Positions 21,861 to 33,150 of a DNA stretch of 64,000 bases are shown piece after piece. Below the pieces are notes generated by a model. It had not been told where the DNA came from, made no database searches, and saw nothing but the letters and a program-made list of their open reading frames with translations. The stretch covers positions 54,355,431-54,419,430 of the forward strand of contig OZ022509.1 in the NCBI GenBank assembly GCA_963989385.1. Direction: 5' to 3'. A program made the position numbers and the translations under genes. This DNA comes from Ctena decussata (lineage: Eukaryota > Mollusca > Bivalvia > Lucinida > Lucinidae). Numbering within the stretch: the first letter of the stretch is position 1; each line of letters begins with the position of its first letter.

Positions 21861-24030
21861 TTTGGAGATCTGGTGGCTCTACTAGACCCGTGTCTTTCTT
21901 TCATTTCTGTTGGCAGTGTTAGAAATTAACTTTTTTTTTGCAGGTAGCAAGTACAGTCAAACCTGTTTTAAGGGGTCACCCAAGGGAAGCCCAAAAATTG
22001 GCTGCTTATGACAGGTGATCCCTTAATACAGGTTCATTTCCACTGTATTTTGGTTGAAGGGGCCAGAAAAATGTGGCTGCTCTAGGCAGGTGATCCCTTA
22101 ACAGAGGTAACTACATAAGCAGGTTCAACTGTACTTACCACCTGGTTTAAAAGCTGGTAGCAAAACTCACATACCTGGTAGTAAAAGTCCGGAGACCAAA
22201 AATAGTCCTCTTTCCACTCAGCTGTTGTAAGATTTATGACCAAACACAATTCCATAAGGTCAAAGGCATTGATAATGCCTTTGGCCTTATGGAATTGTGT
22301 TTAGTCTTAGATATAGAAGCAGTATTTTAATGAAAATTGGCTAGTACTTCCAAGAAATTAATTTCAACTAAAGATTTCCTAGGCAGCAACTTTTCGCTAC
22401 CCACTTTTTCTTCAGGTGGCAAATGAGATTTTTAGGTGGAAAATTTGCCACTTTAAATTGGGAACTTTTTTGGGGCAAGGCCAAACAATGTTTACTGACA
22501 AAAATTTCATTGACATCTTGCATAATTTTTGCCACAGATATTTACTCCTGAGCATGCACTGCATGTGACTCTGATGGTGCTTTTTCTGCAGAAACTCTCA
22601 AAACAGACACTTCCTTACAATAAATGTTTGCTTTTAATTCTGATATGGAATAAATTTGTTTGCATTTAGGAATAAATTTGTTTGCATTTAGGAATAAATT
22701 TGTTTGCAATCGTCACCATTTACAGTGATGCATTGGACATATATTTGCAAAAACAAAATGCAAAATGTTTGACTCTGCAAAAATCATGGTTGGTCAAAGA
22801 ATTATACAGTGTACTCATGGGGGTAACTGTAAAAGGTGAAGTGTCACGCGATTTATATTGATGATAAATTCCTGAATTCGGTGATTGTTTATCTGTAGAA
22901 CGGCTGTTTAAGATCCGTGTCATAATGCTTTGCATGGATTTAGTTTATACAGGAACTGAAGTTAGATACTGGTTTGAGTTTTTACAAAATGCTGCCCTAA
23001 CACCACTGGGTGACCTTGAAGTCCAGGTCATCAACTTATAATTTTGTTAAAATCTTTTAAAGGCGTAATTTTACAGTGCCACGGCGGATTCCATTGAGAC
23101 TGATATTTCAGCCAATGTTAGATAGGATAAATCCAGCATTCCCTTAGGATAAATCCAGCATTCCTTTACCCCTCAGTACCTTGAGACCAAGATCATGGAC
23201 TCTGAAATTTTATGCGAAAGTTTTTTCATTTCGATTTTATTTTAAGACATATTTCTGAGATAGCTTATGTTTATTAATATGTGGACAATACATGGATATG
23301 CTTGCCTGAAGTTTTATATGGTACAATGCTTAAAACCCACACCGTCGTAGTGACTTTCAAGGCAATGTCACAGACTAATGACTTTGCCTATGCAATGGTA
23401 GGTAAAGCACCAGTTCAGGCAAGCTATGCTGCCAGGTGACAGAGTCAATCATATTATAAACAAGAGCTGTCACCTGGCAACATAGCTTGCCTGAACTGGT
23501 GCTTTAGGACCTACACTGTTTGCCATTCCAACTCTTCTTTAAAATGCAATACAGCAATAGTAAACCCAAATTTTGCTATTTTTTAGGACAATTTTGGTAA
23601 TTTTTTAAGGTTTTCCAATTTCTGAATTTTTTAAGTAGGGATGTTTAAATCCAGAAGTGGATGAAGGGTTATAAAAACCTGATTTTGCCATTTTGCTGGC
23701 AAAAGTGCTGCTAACCTTCGAGCCCATCATCCAACCGATGTTCCATGGTGGAATATCCTGCCTTTTCCCATTTTATCCCATTGATTTGCTGAAAAAACAG
23801 ATGACAAAATGTACATTTGACAAATTTAAAAAAAAATGTTTGGTCCCAGCTACATCATACTGAGAATTCAAAGACTAGATGACAAACAGTGTATAGATGA
23901 GGGGGCTCATCATGAGCTGCCTCATCTGAATCTACACCTTCTGCAAATTCAACTATTTTTATCTTGCCTGTACTAAAAGTACAGAAAGGGCCTTTGTTGT
24001 CACCCTGGCATCCATGTCAGCATCTGAAAT
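21861..24030. other. 2.2-kb gene-free DNA with hairpins
   Basis: Contains a CAGTCAAACCTGTxTTAAG repeat (21955-22130; also at 13575), a 62-bp hairpin at about 22240-22303 (CACAATTCCATAAGGTC arms), a foldback at 23387-23512 with CACCAGTTCAGGCAAGC arms, and a family K hairpin at 23885-23945. No acceptor leads into a useful open frame. Confidence 0.55.
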
Positions 24031-24266
24031 GAGCCGCGACACGAGAAAACCAACAATGTGGTTGTGCGCACAGCGAAGACTCAGATCAGCCTGGACATCC
24101 GCCCAGTTTTACCAGACTCTTTGTTAAGTGCTCAAAGGGTGGCTAAGTGTCTAAGCTACCTCCATGCGGTCAGCGAAGACTCTGATCAGACTGGGCAGAT
24201 GCCCAGGCTGATCTGAGTCTGTGCTGGGCGCACAACCACATTGTTGGTTTTCTCATGTCGCGGCTC
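24031..24266. mobile_element. Palindromic MITE family C, copy 2
   Basis: Ends GAGCCGCGACACGAGAAAAC and complement. Confidence 0.85.
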
Positions 24267-24409
24267 AAATGTGTTTTTTTGTTAAAGATTTTATAATTGG
24301 GAAAGGTGCAGTCAGGCAAGTTATCCAGACAGGTTTTGTTGTTTTTGGCCCTTAAGTGATAATTTTAACTAATTTGATCCTAGTCTGATATTTTATCATT
24401 TAATTACAG

Positions 24410-24684
24410 AAAGAAGAGGCAAGTCAACATCAGCTCCAAGCAGAAGCAGCTTCACTGACTCAGCATCTGTGTATCATACAAGTATGAGTCCAAGATCACC
24501 TGGTCCTCTAAAACACTCATGCAGCATGTGTGAAAAATCATTCAGTTGCAAGTCGGCATTGGAGATGCACAGCAGAGTACATACTGGACACAAACCCTTC
24601 AAATGTGAAATCTGTGGACGCGCTTTTAGCCAGAAAGGATCTCTCGGAACTCACATGATTACTCATATTAACATGAAGCCTTAA
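24410..24684 (+). CDS. T6: two-finger C2H2 alternative terminal exon
   Basis: The acceptor is TTTAATTACAG, phase 1. The product has 91 residues. The 37-residue linker is Ser-rich. Finger 1 is about 38-58 (CSMCEKSF), then TGHKPFK, finger 2 about 66-86, a five-residue tail and TAA. Helix positions are C,S,A,M and Q,G,S,T. It resembles T8 and T9 in finger 1 and has a similar linker start (ERxGK, SSxxS). All ligands are intact. Confidence 0.86.
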
Positions 24685-25105
24685 AGTAATGGAATTCATT
24701 TATCTGGGAGATTAGGGAATGTTTGTTTGAGATCTGAGTCTTTTTTTTTTTTTTTTTTTTTTTTTTTTGAAATACAGATTTCTTCAATGTCGTCAGTATC
24801 AGCGGTAGATCTATATCAATGAAATCAATGGATAATCAATAAGGAGGGAAGTATATCTAGTGGGTCTGTGGGAGAGGCAATATTTGCCCTTATTGTGGGT
24901 TACCATAATTTTTTGGTTATTAGATGGGAGTTTTTCTTTCCAAAACAATTCCTAAAATCTAGATACATCTAATAAGACGGATCTAGATATTTATAACTGT
25001 TCTGGAAGAGAAAATCTCATCATAAAGTTGAATTAAACAAGCCTGATTTACAGATTCGGGGGAATATTGGAAGGGGAAATCACCCATTCATAGCTGAATA
25101 AATAT
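24685..25105. other. Intergenic DNA with 28-base T run
   Basis: A T run at 24741-24768 and a diverged TCTAGAT-palindrome element at about 24900-25080. No gene. Confidence 0.55.
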
Positions 25106-25340
25106 GAGCCATGACACGACAAAACCAACATTGTGGTTGTGTGCCAAGCACAGACTCAGATCAGCCTGGGCATCTGCCCAGTCTGATCAGAGTTTCCCTG
25201 TCTGCATGGAGGTAGCTTAGACCTTCAGCTACACTTTGAGCACTTAATGAAGAGTCTGGTCAAACTGGGCAGATGCCCAGGCTGATCTGAGTCTTTGCAT
25301 GGCGCACAACCACATTGTTTGTTTTGTCGTGTCGCAGCTC
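25106..25340. mobile_element. Palindromic MITE family C, copy 3
   Basis: Ends GAGCCATGACACGAC and complement. Confidence 0.85.
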
Positions 25341-25767
25341 ATATGGTATCTTGTTGCACCAAACATAGTGACAAAATGTGGACATGTAAATGAGGGAAAT
25401 TAAGTGTATCTGTTATTTAAATTTAAATTTTCTAAGACGAACAGATTATCTTAAATGAGTTAATTGATGGTGATTTATGAGAATAAAGGCCATCACAATG
25501 ACTAACCATATTTGGACTTCTTATTAAAAACATATACAATAAAAAATTAATGTCACGTGAAAGGCCCTTTTAAGGCACATATAGGTAAAGGAAGGCTCAG
25601 ATGAGCCTGCACATCTGCATCTTATAAGACAAATCTGCGCTTTGGGGATCGCTGTGATAAGATGCATCTAGAATTTTTTTGATTGGTTTGGATGGAAACC
25701 CCCCTCCCCATGCCCCTCATAACCAAAGTAATACGATGCTCTAGAATTCTGAGCAGTATTCCTTTTC

Positions 25768-25929
25768 AGCTCGCCTGTACAAAGTTCAGGTAGAGCTATT
25801 GTTCTACCCATGGCATTGGCGTTGGCAGCGGCGGCCGTAGCAAAATGTTAAAGTTTTACGTTAAAGTTTTTTAGGTGATGGTTAAGGCGCTGTCAGGTGA
25901 GCTGTCCTGTCCCGGTGACAGGTCTTGTT
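25768..25929. mobile_element. Short element with GC-rich core, copy 2
   Basis: Same ends as 10618-10802 (CAGCTCGCCTG to CAGGTCTTGTT). Confidence 0.6.
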
Positions 25930-25959
25930 CAGTCTTGGTATCTCAAAGTTGAAGGTAAT

Positions 25960-26032
25960 CTCAAACTACTGATATCTTAAAGTAAATTCTGATCCCAGAA
26001 AATTTACTTTGAGATATCAGTAGTTTGAGATA
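25960..26032. repeat. Palindrome family E (TACTGATATC)
   Basis: Arms read TCTCAAACTACTGATATC and complement, around AGAAAATTTACTTTGAG. Relatives are at 33185-33388, 37360-37575 and 63165-63230. Confidence 0.75.
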
Positions 26033-26514
26033 ACTGTATTCTTTGATATAAGCGTGGACTTTGAAATAAAAAGAGTGAAAGAGTGTATCTTTTAACTCGG
26101 AGGAATGACTGATTGACCTGAGTTTGATGTCGGTGAGCAGTGCATGTCTGGGAATCTTATTCCATTGACCTGTGTGCCTTATAATTAATAAGTAGTGTTC
26201 ATGAAATTGCAATCCAAAAAGTGTGAAGTTTCTTTTTTGCTGAATATAATATAAAGGAACTGGGAACAGCATTTCATACAAATTTACTTGAATGCCCAGC
26301 GAATACTCAGCCTGCACTCCTAAGCAGTCTGATCAGAGGCTTCGTTGCTCTCCTGAAGGAGGTTGGATATTAAGCTACCAGTAACAGGAAGACTGATCAG
26401 ACTGCACAGTTGCACAAGCTGATCTGAATCTTGATGGATGCACAGGCAGTCTTGGACAATATACCTTTCCCTAGTTCAAATGTGCAGAACTATGGGATGC
26501 TGTTTTACTGTTTA

Positions 26515-27225
26515 TTCCCTATTTATGGATATCCATAATTCAGTTATTGAATATCCATAATGGATATCCATAATTCAGTTATTGAATATCTATAATTTGA
26601 TTTTTGGATATCCTTAAACTGATTTATGATATCAAATATTCAGACTTATTTATGGAAATCCAAAATTCAAATTATGGATATCCAAAATTCAAATTATGGA
26701 TATCCAAAAGTATTTCTTGTTTTTGGATATCCATAATTTGATTTTTGGATATCCATAAATTGATTTTTGGATAGCCATATATAATTTTGGATATCCAATA
26801 AATGATTATGGATATCCAATATTATTTTTGTGATATCCAAAGTTAATATCCAAAGTTGAATAGCCGGGCCGCATAGCGCAATCGGTAGGGCACCTGACTC
26901 ATAAGTCAGAGGTCCTGGGTTCGAAACCTGGTCTGGCCACATACTTTCGTTTCTCTTTCTGCTGATTCAAGAAGGGCAGTTGTCACTTACTGGCGAAGGT
27001 ATGTGCACTTAGTACTGGTTAACCGCTTAGGAGGTCTAAGCCTGCCCAGGAATAGTGTGGTTAGGTTAACTGGCCGTCCCTACATGACCTTAGCTGTTTA
27101 CCGTGGACGTTAAGCATCAAATCAACCAACCAACCAAAGTTGAATAACTGATACCCATTAATGGAACTATAGATGTTCAAAACTGAATTATGGATATCCA
27201 AAAATAGGGAATAAATAGTAACACA
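26515..27225. repeat. GGATATCC-type degenerate repeat, block 3
   Basis: About 15 motif copies, split by the SINE at 26863-27134. Confidence 0.8.
26863..27134 (+). mobile_element. tRNA-derived SINE (V-SINE/RUDI-like), copy 2
   Basis: Same family as 5969-6240, with A and B boxes intact. It is flanked by a perfect 12-bp duplication CAAAGTTGAATA (26851-26862 and 27135-27146) taken from the GGATATCC repeat block. Confidence 0.93.
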
Positions 27226-27311
27226 GCACCTCATACAAAATAGTTTCAGACAAGCAAACTTTGTCAAAAACACCGTTTTGCTTCAGAGGGTCCATATGCT
27301 TTTCTTTGCAG

Positions 27312-27418
27312 GTCAATTCACATGGCCCTCAACCAATAATACTCAGGACATAGTGGTAGAGCAGAAGTTAAAACAGTACCAACCCAAAACCAGGCCTGCT
27401 CTTGAGTTAGCAGATTAT
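27312..27418 (+). CDS. T7a: first exon of BEN-like terminal module
   Basis: The exon runs from a TTTCTTTGCAG acceptor to a strong GTAAGT donor. It enters in phase 1, as the zinc-finger exons do, and leaves in phase 0. It encodes 36 residues starting Gly-Gln-Phe-Thr-Trp-Pro, with the stretch ALELADY at the end. The downstream frame at 28527 also opens in phase 0, so the join is consistent. It has no recognised domain on its own and probably links the shared 5' part to the domain in T7b. Confidence 0.7.
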
Positions 27419-27764
27419 GTAAGTTTAACCCTTTTTTGACCAGTGGACTTGTCCATCCTTATTATTTGGATAAGGCCATTTCTAGTTTAGGGGGTTTCTG
27501 GTAAACGTTTTCATTTTTATTGTATTTTCTATAGAAATTCCTGTTAACAAGCAATGTAGTTTGTGGCATCTGAACTCTCTTTGCATATGTCCCAAAATTA
27601 GGTTTTAGAAGATGGTAGTGTGATCCAAAGTTAGTTTATGTTGACTTGTATATCACTATTGTTAAATCAGGGGCCATAACTGAAAATTTACTGTTGTTTC
27701 ATAAAGTGTTTCCCATACATTGTATTCGTAACTATGCTGGTCAACTGGTTGAGCCATAAAAGTT

Positions 27765-27892
27765 GAATGAGATCATACTGAATTAATTCTATTAAACATC
27801 CCAGGGGCATTGCATTTAGCAAAAACAGGGTGGGGATTGAGCATTATTTAGAGCCTAAAATGTAGTAAATCAGCCACTGCCAAAATACCTCT
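27765..27892. mobile_element. MITE family G fragment
   Basis: Carries the CTATTAAACATCCCAGGGG end and the AAATCAGCCACTGCCAAAAT segment seen also near 42330 and 61440. Confidence 0.5.
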
Positions 27893-28241
27893 TATCATAT
27901 GACGTCGCATCTGAGAGTGTAATAAAGCCATGCATTAAAAACCATAATCCACTAGTGGGTTAAATATGCAAATTACTTCGTAACGTTATGCATTGACGTC
28001 CATAAAAGGTCGCGTTTTCTAATGGCGAAATCGTGACGTTTTAGTACAAACTTTGCTAATAAAATGCAATTTGAGTGTCATATTATAAATAGGATCTTGC
28101 ATTCATGCTCCTGTATTATTGAATTTATTTAACTCCTTGGTGAAAATGATAAGATGCTCGGCAGAGCCTCGCATCTTATCTTTTTCCCCAACTCGTTTAA
28201 TAAATTCACTTATACATGAGCACTCATGTAAGATCCTCTAT
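27893..28241. mobile_element. MITE family I, copy 1
   Basis: About 350 bp, from TATCATATGACGTCGCATC to GCACTCATGTAAGATCCTC. It contains an internal hairpin (AAGATGCTCGGCAGAGCC) and GACGTC/TGACGTC motifs. Other copies: 36355-36704, 47353-47741 (opposite strand) and 50682-51034. Confidence 0.85.
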
Positions 28242-28526
28242 TGATGAACATTTTTAAGGTGAATGGATATACTTTCAGAGGAAGCAACTCTACAATATTT
28301 TGCCTGCCTTCTCTAGGAGCAAATTCTATCCTTTAAGAGTTGACTACAAATCGAAGATCTTCCCCATTCAGAGCAGCAAACAAGAATGTCTGCAAGTTTG
28401 TATAGCATTATTTTCAGGTTTTTCTCTATTCCTAATTATCTAATCTTTTATGGAATGTTTTGAAATTGCAAAACTTTTCTTTGTCTCCTTTCAATAATAC
28501 TGGGTAGTTCTTTTTGTGTTTTTCAG

Positions 28527-28815
28527 TATGAAATCCAAAGAGATGAAGAACCCAAAAGTGGCTACTGCTTACTTGCTCCTGGGGCCAAGATAGCAGTTTC
28601 GACCATATGGCTGCATAGCACTCTAGCATCAGTATCAAAGAAAAAACGGAAAACAACAAAGGGAAAGAACCATGACACACCTGCGGCAAACCCTAGTCCA
28701 CCGGGTTACGACATAATTAAAAGGCTCATAGATGGTTTCTTTGAGCCATGGGATCTTGCAGTTGAAGGCGGAACTAGGGTGTTTCAAGATTCTGTTATCT
28801 TCAAGAGTCTAAGAA
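28527..28815 (+). CDS. T7b: second exon of BEN-like terminal module
   Basis: Enters in phase 0 after TGTTTTTCAG and leaves in phase 1 at a GTAAGT donor (28816). It encodes 96 codons. The early part has LLAPGAKIAV and a Trp; the middle is a Lys/Arg-rich insert (KKKRKTTKGK) that could be a nuclear signal; the end has IIKRLIDGFFEPWDLAVEGG. The RLxxxFFxPxxLA pattern resembles the core helices of BEN domains, which bind DNA or protein partners and occur with BTB in NACC-type factors. The assignment rests on pattern only and is tentative; the exon itself is well supported by sites, phase and an open frame. Confidence 0.65.
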
Positions 28816-30353
28816 GTAAGTAGACCAGTAGGGACAATTAATAATATGTATACTGAACAAAATTTCTAATTGGTCACTTTTTCCGTACAATTAAGCCTTA
28901 TGTATTTATTCAAACATAAGAAGGGAGGTAATTGGAATACTTCAATATCAAAAGTAATACAGCTGAAAATTTCATGATGACTGAGTACATATTTCATGTT
29001 TTTAGCCGGGCCGGGTAGCGCAATCGGTAGGGCACCTGACTCGTAAGTCAGAGGTCCTGGGTTCGAATCCCGGTCTGGCCACATACTTTCGTTTCTCCTT
29101 CCGCTGATTCAAGAAGGGCAGTTGTCAGTTACTGGCGAAAGTATGTGCACTTAGTACTGGTTAACCGCTTAGGAGGTCTAAGCCTGCCCAGGAATAGTGT
29201 GGTTAGGTTAACTGACCGTCCCGACATGACCGTAGTTGTTTACCGTGGACGTTAAGCATCATCAACTAACCAACTAACTTCATGTTTTTATGATGGTAAA
29301 CTTTCTTTACATCTGATTGATCATGTGGCTGTTTTTGTGTGTTTTGAAAACATTCTATGGTTTACAAAGAAGGGGTTAGTTCTCAGACAGGGAGAAGTTT
29401 TGCAACTTTTTCTGAATTTCAGGGAGAAGTTTTATCCCAAATTTTGGATTTTCTATATGTTTTATACATTTTGACTTCTCCCTCAGCTCAAAATAGGGAG
29501 AAGTCAGTCAGCTTAGGGAGATTATTTCTCCCACTTCTCCCTCTAGGGCAGATCCAGACCACCAGGTACTGGTTGGGCTTTGGATAACTGGTGGGGCTGG
29601 GAGGTTGGGGGTGCCATGATGTATGTGTGTATGGAGGGAGTGGGGGGGAGTGGGGCTTGAAAATATATGACACAATAAGGGATCAATTTGAGAATTTTTG
29701 CGAATGTCTTTTGCCTTGAAATATATGTTGTGATTTCTGATTAGAATCGCCTCGCAGAGGAGATTCTAATGAGATGTCACAACATATATTTTAATCTAAC
29801 CAGGCCCAGATGGTGGGGGTCAAGCCCCAAAGCCCACCCCCTAGATCCGGGGCTGGAACCACTTGCCTTAGAAGGATAGTGGCAAAATGCTGCTAAGGGG
29901 ATAAACGCTAGCATGATGTAGCCCCAACTTCCTGCTTAAGATCAAACACAGTTCAAACACATGTAAGGATTACTGTTTGGATCATGTGGTGACTTCCTAA
30001 TGCAGTCATTTGAAAATGTTCCTGTTTAAAATATACAGGATCTTACACAAATGGTCATTTCATATGAAATTTATGAAACAAGATTTCGGCGAGTTTCATA
30101 AATTTCAAATGAAATGACCGCACATGTGATTCTGTATATCATTTGACCCGTCAAAATGGGACATTATCACCTTCAAATTTAACATTTTTTTAAATAAGAA
30201 AATGTACTGTTGTTGATGACGTTACTGGTATGCGCCAGAGTGTTATTACACATGTGGTCATACAATTTTTATGATACGACATTATCCACTGAATAACAGC
30301 GATATCATATGATAATTTTTTTTCACAGTCAGCTTGTTCTTTTCTCTTTGCAG
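28816..30353. other. Intron between T7b and T7c
   Basis: Holds the SINE at 29005-29278, repeated GGGAGAAGT segments (29360-29545), a hairpin near 29720-29795 (AACATATAT arms) and one at 30050-30115 (GGTCATTTCATATGAAATTT arm). Confidence 0.55.
29005..29278 (+). mobile_element. tRNA-derived SINE (V-SINE/RUDI-like), copy 3
   Basis: Same family as 5969-6240. Flanked by a 12-bp duplication TTCATGTTTTTA (28993-29004 and 29279-29290). Confidence 0.92.
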
Positions 30354-30490
30354 GTTATGCTGTGCACAAATTGCACTTGGACCACGCAGCCTTTCATCGA
30401 GCCTGGATGGAGAAAATGTCTTCGTCAAGATTGACAATGAAAAGACTGCAAAAAACAAGATTCACAGTGAAAAGACTTCAGAAACCATAA
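30354..30490 (+). CDS. T7c: last exon of BEN-like terminal module
   Basis: Acceptor TTTCTCTTTGCAG. Joined to T7b in phase 1 it completes a Ser codon and encodes about 45 residues (YAVHKLHLDHAAFHRAW, then a Lys/Arg-rich tail) ending in TAA at 30488-30490. The tail contains a short tandem repeat (MKRLQKTRF, VKRLQKP). The matching phase and immediate open frame support it as the terminal exon. The full T7 module would be about 177 residues. Confidence 0.62.
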
Positions 30491-31897
30491 TTTTTTTTCA
30501 GCTTTTTAGCAGTATTTTTTATGCCCTAGCCCTCAGCATGAAGCCTAGGGCATATAGTGTTTTGGTTTTCCGTAAGTGCCTACATTCTTCCATACGTGCG
30601 TGTGTACATTTATGATTCTGTTAGACTCAGATGATTAAAGGTTTAAAATTTTCAGTTAAGAATGGAAGCATCAGGTTTTCTATATGGCAAATTACTTCAG
30701 CGACCTGATTTAAGTGATCTGGGGAGCTTTTATAATATGGTCAGTCTCTGCTGTCTATGGGCAAACATTTCTTAAATGGTTTAGGCTGATTGAAGCCAAA
30801 TTGCAGGTGGAACACTCTTCTTGGATTCAGAAATGTGTTATTTTGTCTGGGTCTCATGTTTAATATGACTGCCTTGCCTAAGTATATACTCAGTCAAAAA
30901 AGTAATGATACCAACTATTGGCCATATTTTCAAGGAACTTAGTGCATATTGGAGTTAACTGAGGCTCATGTGTGTTTGGGGAGATGCCAAGGAACAAAAT
31001 GCTCAGAAAATTGACAACCCATACTTTTCTACATCTGAGTTGTCTGGCAAACTACATGGTTACAAAACAGTACAGTACACAATATGGTACAGCATCTGAT
31101 GGTAAGCGAAACGCTTTTATGAAAGTCATATCCGGATGTTTATCAAGAGCTCATTAAAAGGAACTTTGCCTTTTTGTTTGTTTTTATATTGACTGTTAGC
31201 TTAGCAATTGACTTTGAAACCCCATACCACAAGAGAAGGTTCTTGTCCTCAAAAGCAAAATAGTTTCCTTAAAAGTTTGATAGAGGTTTCATTACAATTT
31301 GAAACTAACTTATCAACAATTTGAAAGCAATTTGTTACATGGCTTTGCTGATGATTTAGAATAAAAAGCTGATTTGTTTAGTATTTGTTTATTGTGATTT
31401 GTGTCCTCATTTTTATGTCAATTTGCATCACATTCAAATCCACTCTAAATGCTACAATTTATTTGTAATTTGTAAGGGGAATTTGTTTCAAGATTTTTGT
31501 TTGAGACATAATATGCAAACAGTGCAGATCTACTTCAGATGCCACAGAACATGGCGTCTGATCAGGATCTACACTGTTTGCTTACAGGAATTTCTGTGTT
31601 AAATACAGTAATGGAAAAAAAACATTCCCCAGAAACTCTAAAACTAGAATTGGACTTATCCAGATGATAAGGATAGACAAGTCCACTAGTCCAAAAAGGG
31701 TTACAAATGAATGACATTCACTTTCAACCTTTTGCCATACCTAGCTCAGTTCAAATGAGAGATTCTACCGCCATTGAATTTCAACATATTTCACACTGCT
31801 CCAGGTAAGGAGGGGTAACAGTGATCTTTTTGGGAAAATTCTCCTGATTTTTCCAAAAAAACATATGGTATGACCATCTCAAGTAGATGGTTCTAAT
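30491..31897. other. Gene-free DNA with hairpins
   Basis: Includes a small inverted repeat ATGCCCTAG/CCTAGGGCAT (30520-30552), a K-type hairpin at 31510-31582 (GCAAACAGTGCAGATC arm) and otherwise AT-rich DNA. Confidence 0.5.
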
Positions 31898-32797
31898 CAC
31901 AGGCGCTTGAAGTTCTATGCTATGAAACATATTTCAATGCCGCTAAACATCTAGGCTACAAGCCATTTTGAAGAAATGGCCAGGTGTGCAAGTTTGTGTT
32001 CGACTCCATTACGGTCTCCAATTTCCGGTGTATCAACGTCGCACAGCAACGTCACCAGGGTCTATTACGGGAAAAATGAAGTGATTCTGCGGATAACGAT
32101 CTTCTTAAATGTACAGCTTCCTACTCTGTCCTATCATCAAACAACAAAATCAACGATCAGACTGTACCGATGTGCAAGCTAATCTGCATCTTTGTTGTTC
32201 GGAAAGTCAGTACATGTAGGCCTCAGTCAATATATGAAAAATTTACGCCAACGTTACTGCGTAGTTTTGACGTTGTTGACACGAACGTCATGACGTCATT
32301 TTCATAATGTTTGTTTCAAGTTTTCACTCGTTAGAAACGTTTTGATCGAAATTAGAACAAACCTAATATTGTAAATACATGGAAACGGTGATATACAACG
32401 ACATTGGTTATATCTAAAGGAGTAATTGAATGATTTCGCTGATGTGTGAATTTTAAAGCGGACAAGCACATGCTCAACTTTGGCGCAGCACAGTAAACCG
32501 GAAGCTGGAGACCGTAATGGCGTCGGTATTTTCTGGCAAATTTTGAATTCAGGATTACAGCACCGCATTAACCATAACTGAACAAATTAATCATGTTTAT
32601 AGATACATTTTGAAACGATTTTTACAGGTAAGAAGTTTGCTTTTGTTGGGGTGTCTCTAACTGGCAGTTTCAGCAGTCCAAAAAATCGAGGCATTTTTAC
32701 TTGCATACCTGGCCATTTCTTATGAAATGACCTATAGACTGCGTCAAGTATAGAGGGCTTTGAGGGTTTTTTGAGCGTAGAACTTCAAGCGCCTGTG
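31898..32797. mobile_element. 900-bp TIR element, possibly hAT-like
   Basis: Ends CACAGGCGCTTGAAGTTCTA and near-complement, flanked by TTCTAAT on both sides (31891-31897 and 32798-32804). With a shared G the duplication could be read as 8 bp, which would fit hAT elements. The arms match in further blocks (CTGGCCATTTCTT, CATTACGGTCTCC). No transposase frame is visible. Confidence 0.7.
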
Positions 32798-32893
32798 TTC
32801 TAATAAAGAAATTCGCTTTGAATTATCCATGTTACCCCTTCTTATCTGGAACACTGGATGGACTTAAACTTGCTTTGTTTTATCTATTTACAG

Positions 32894-33150
32894 AAAAAGA
32901 AACACAGAGATCATCTTTGATCAGAAGTAGCAGCACCCTTACACAAGTCCTATACCTTACAAGTTTGAGTTCGCGCCCTTTTATAAGACACTTGTGCACA
33001 GCATGCGGGAAATCTTTCGACTGCAAGTCGGCACTTGAGATGCACACCAGAATACATACTGGAGACAAACCTTTCAAATGTGAAGTTTGTTGGAAAGCTT
33101 TTACGCAGAAAGGAACTCTCAGATCTCATATGCTTACTCATATGAAATAA
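32894..33150 (+). CDS. T8: two-finger C2H2 alternative terminal exon
   Basis: The acceptor is CTATTTACAG, phase 1. The product has 85 residues: linker 1-34, finger 1 35-55, TGDKPFK, finger 2 63-83, then Met-Lys and TAA. Helix positions are C,S,A,M and Q,G,T,S. The stop overlaps AATAAA (GAAATAAAC). It is close to T9 in finger 1 and in the SLSSRPxIRH segment, so the two are probably tandem duplicates. The T9 linker is nine residues different in composition but similar in length. Confidence 0.88.

Noticed and set aside
21950..22020. Possible terminal exon after TTTTTTTTGCAG
   Set aside because: The phase-1 frame stops after about 23 codons and the sequence is a dispersed CAGTCAAACCTG repeat also found at 13575.
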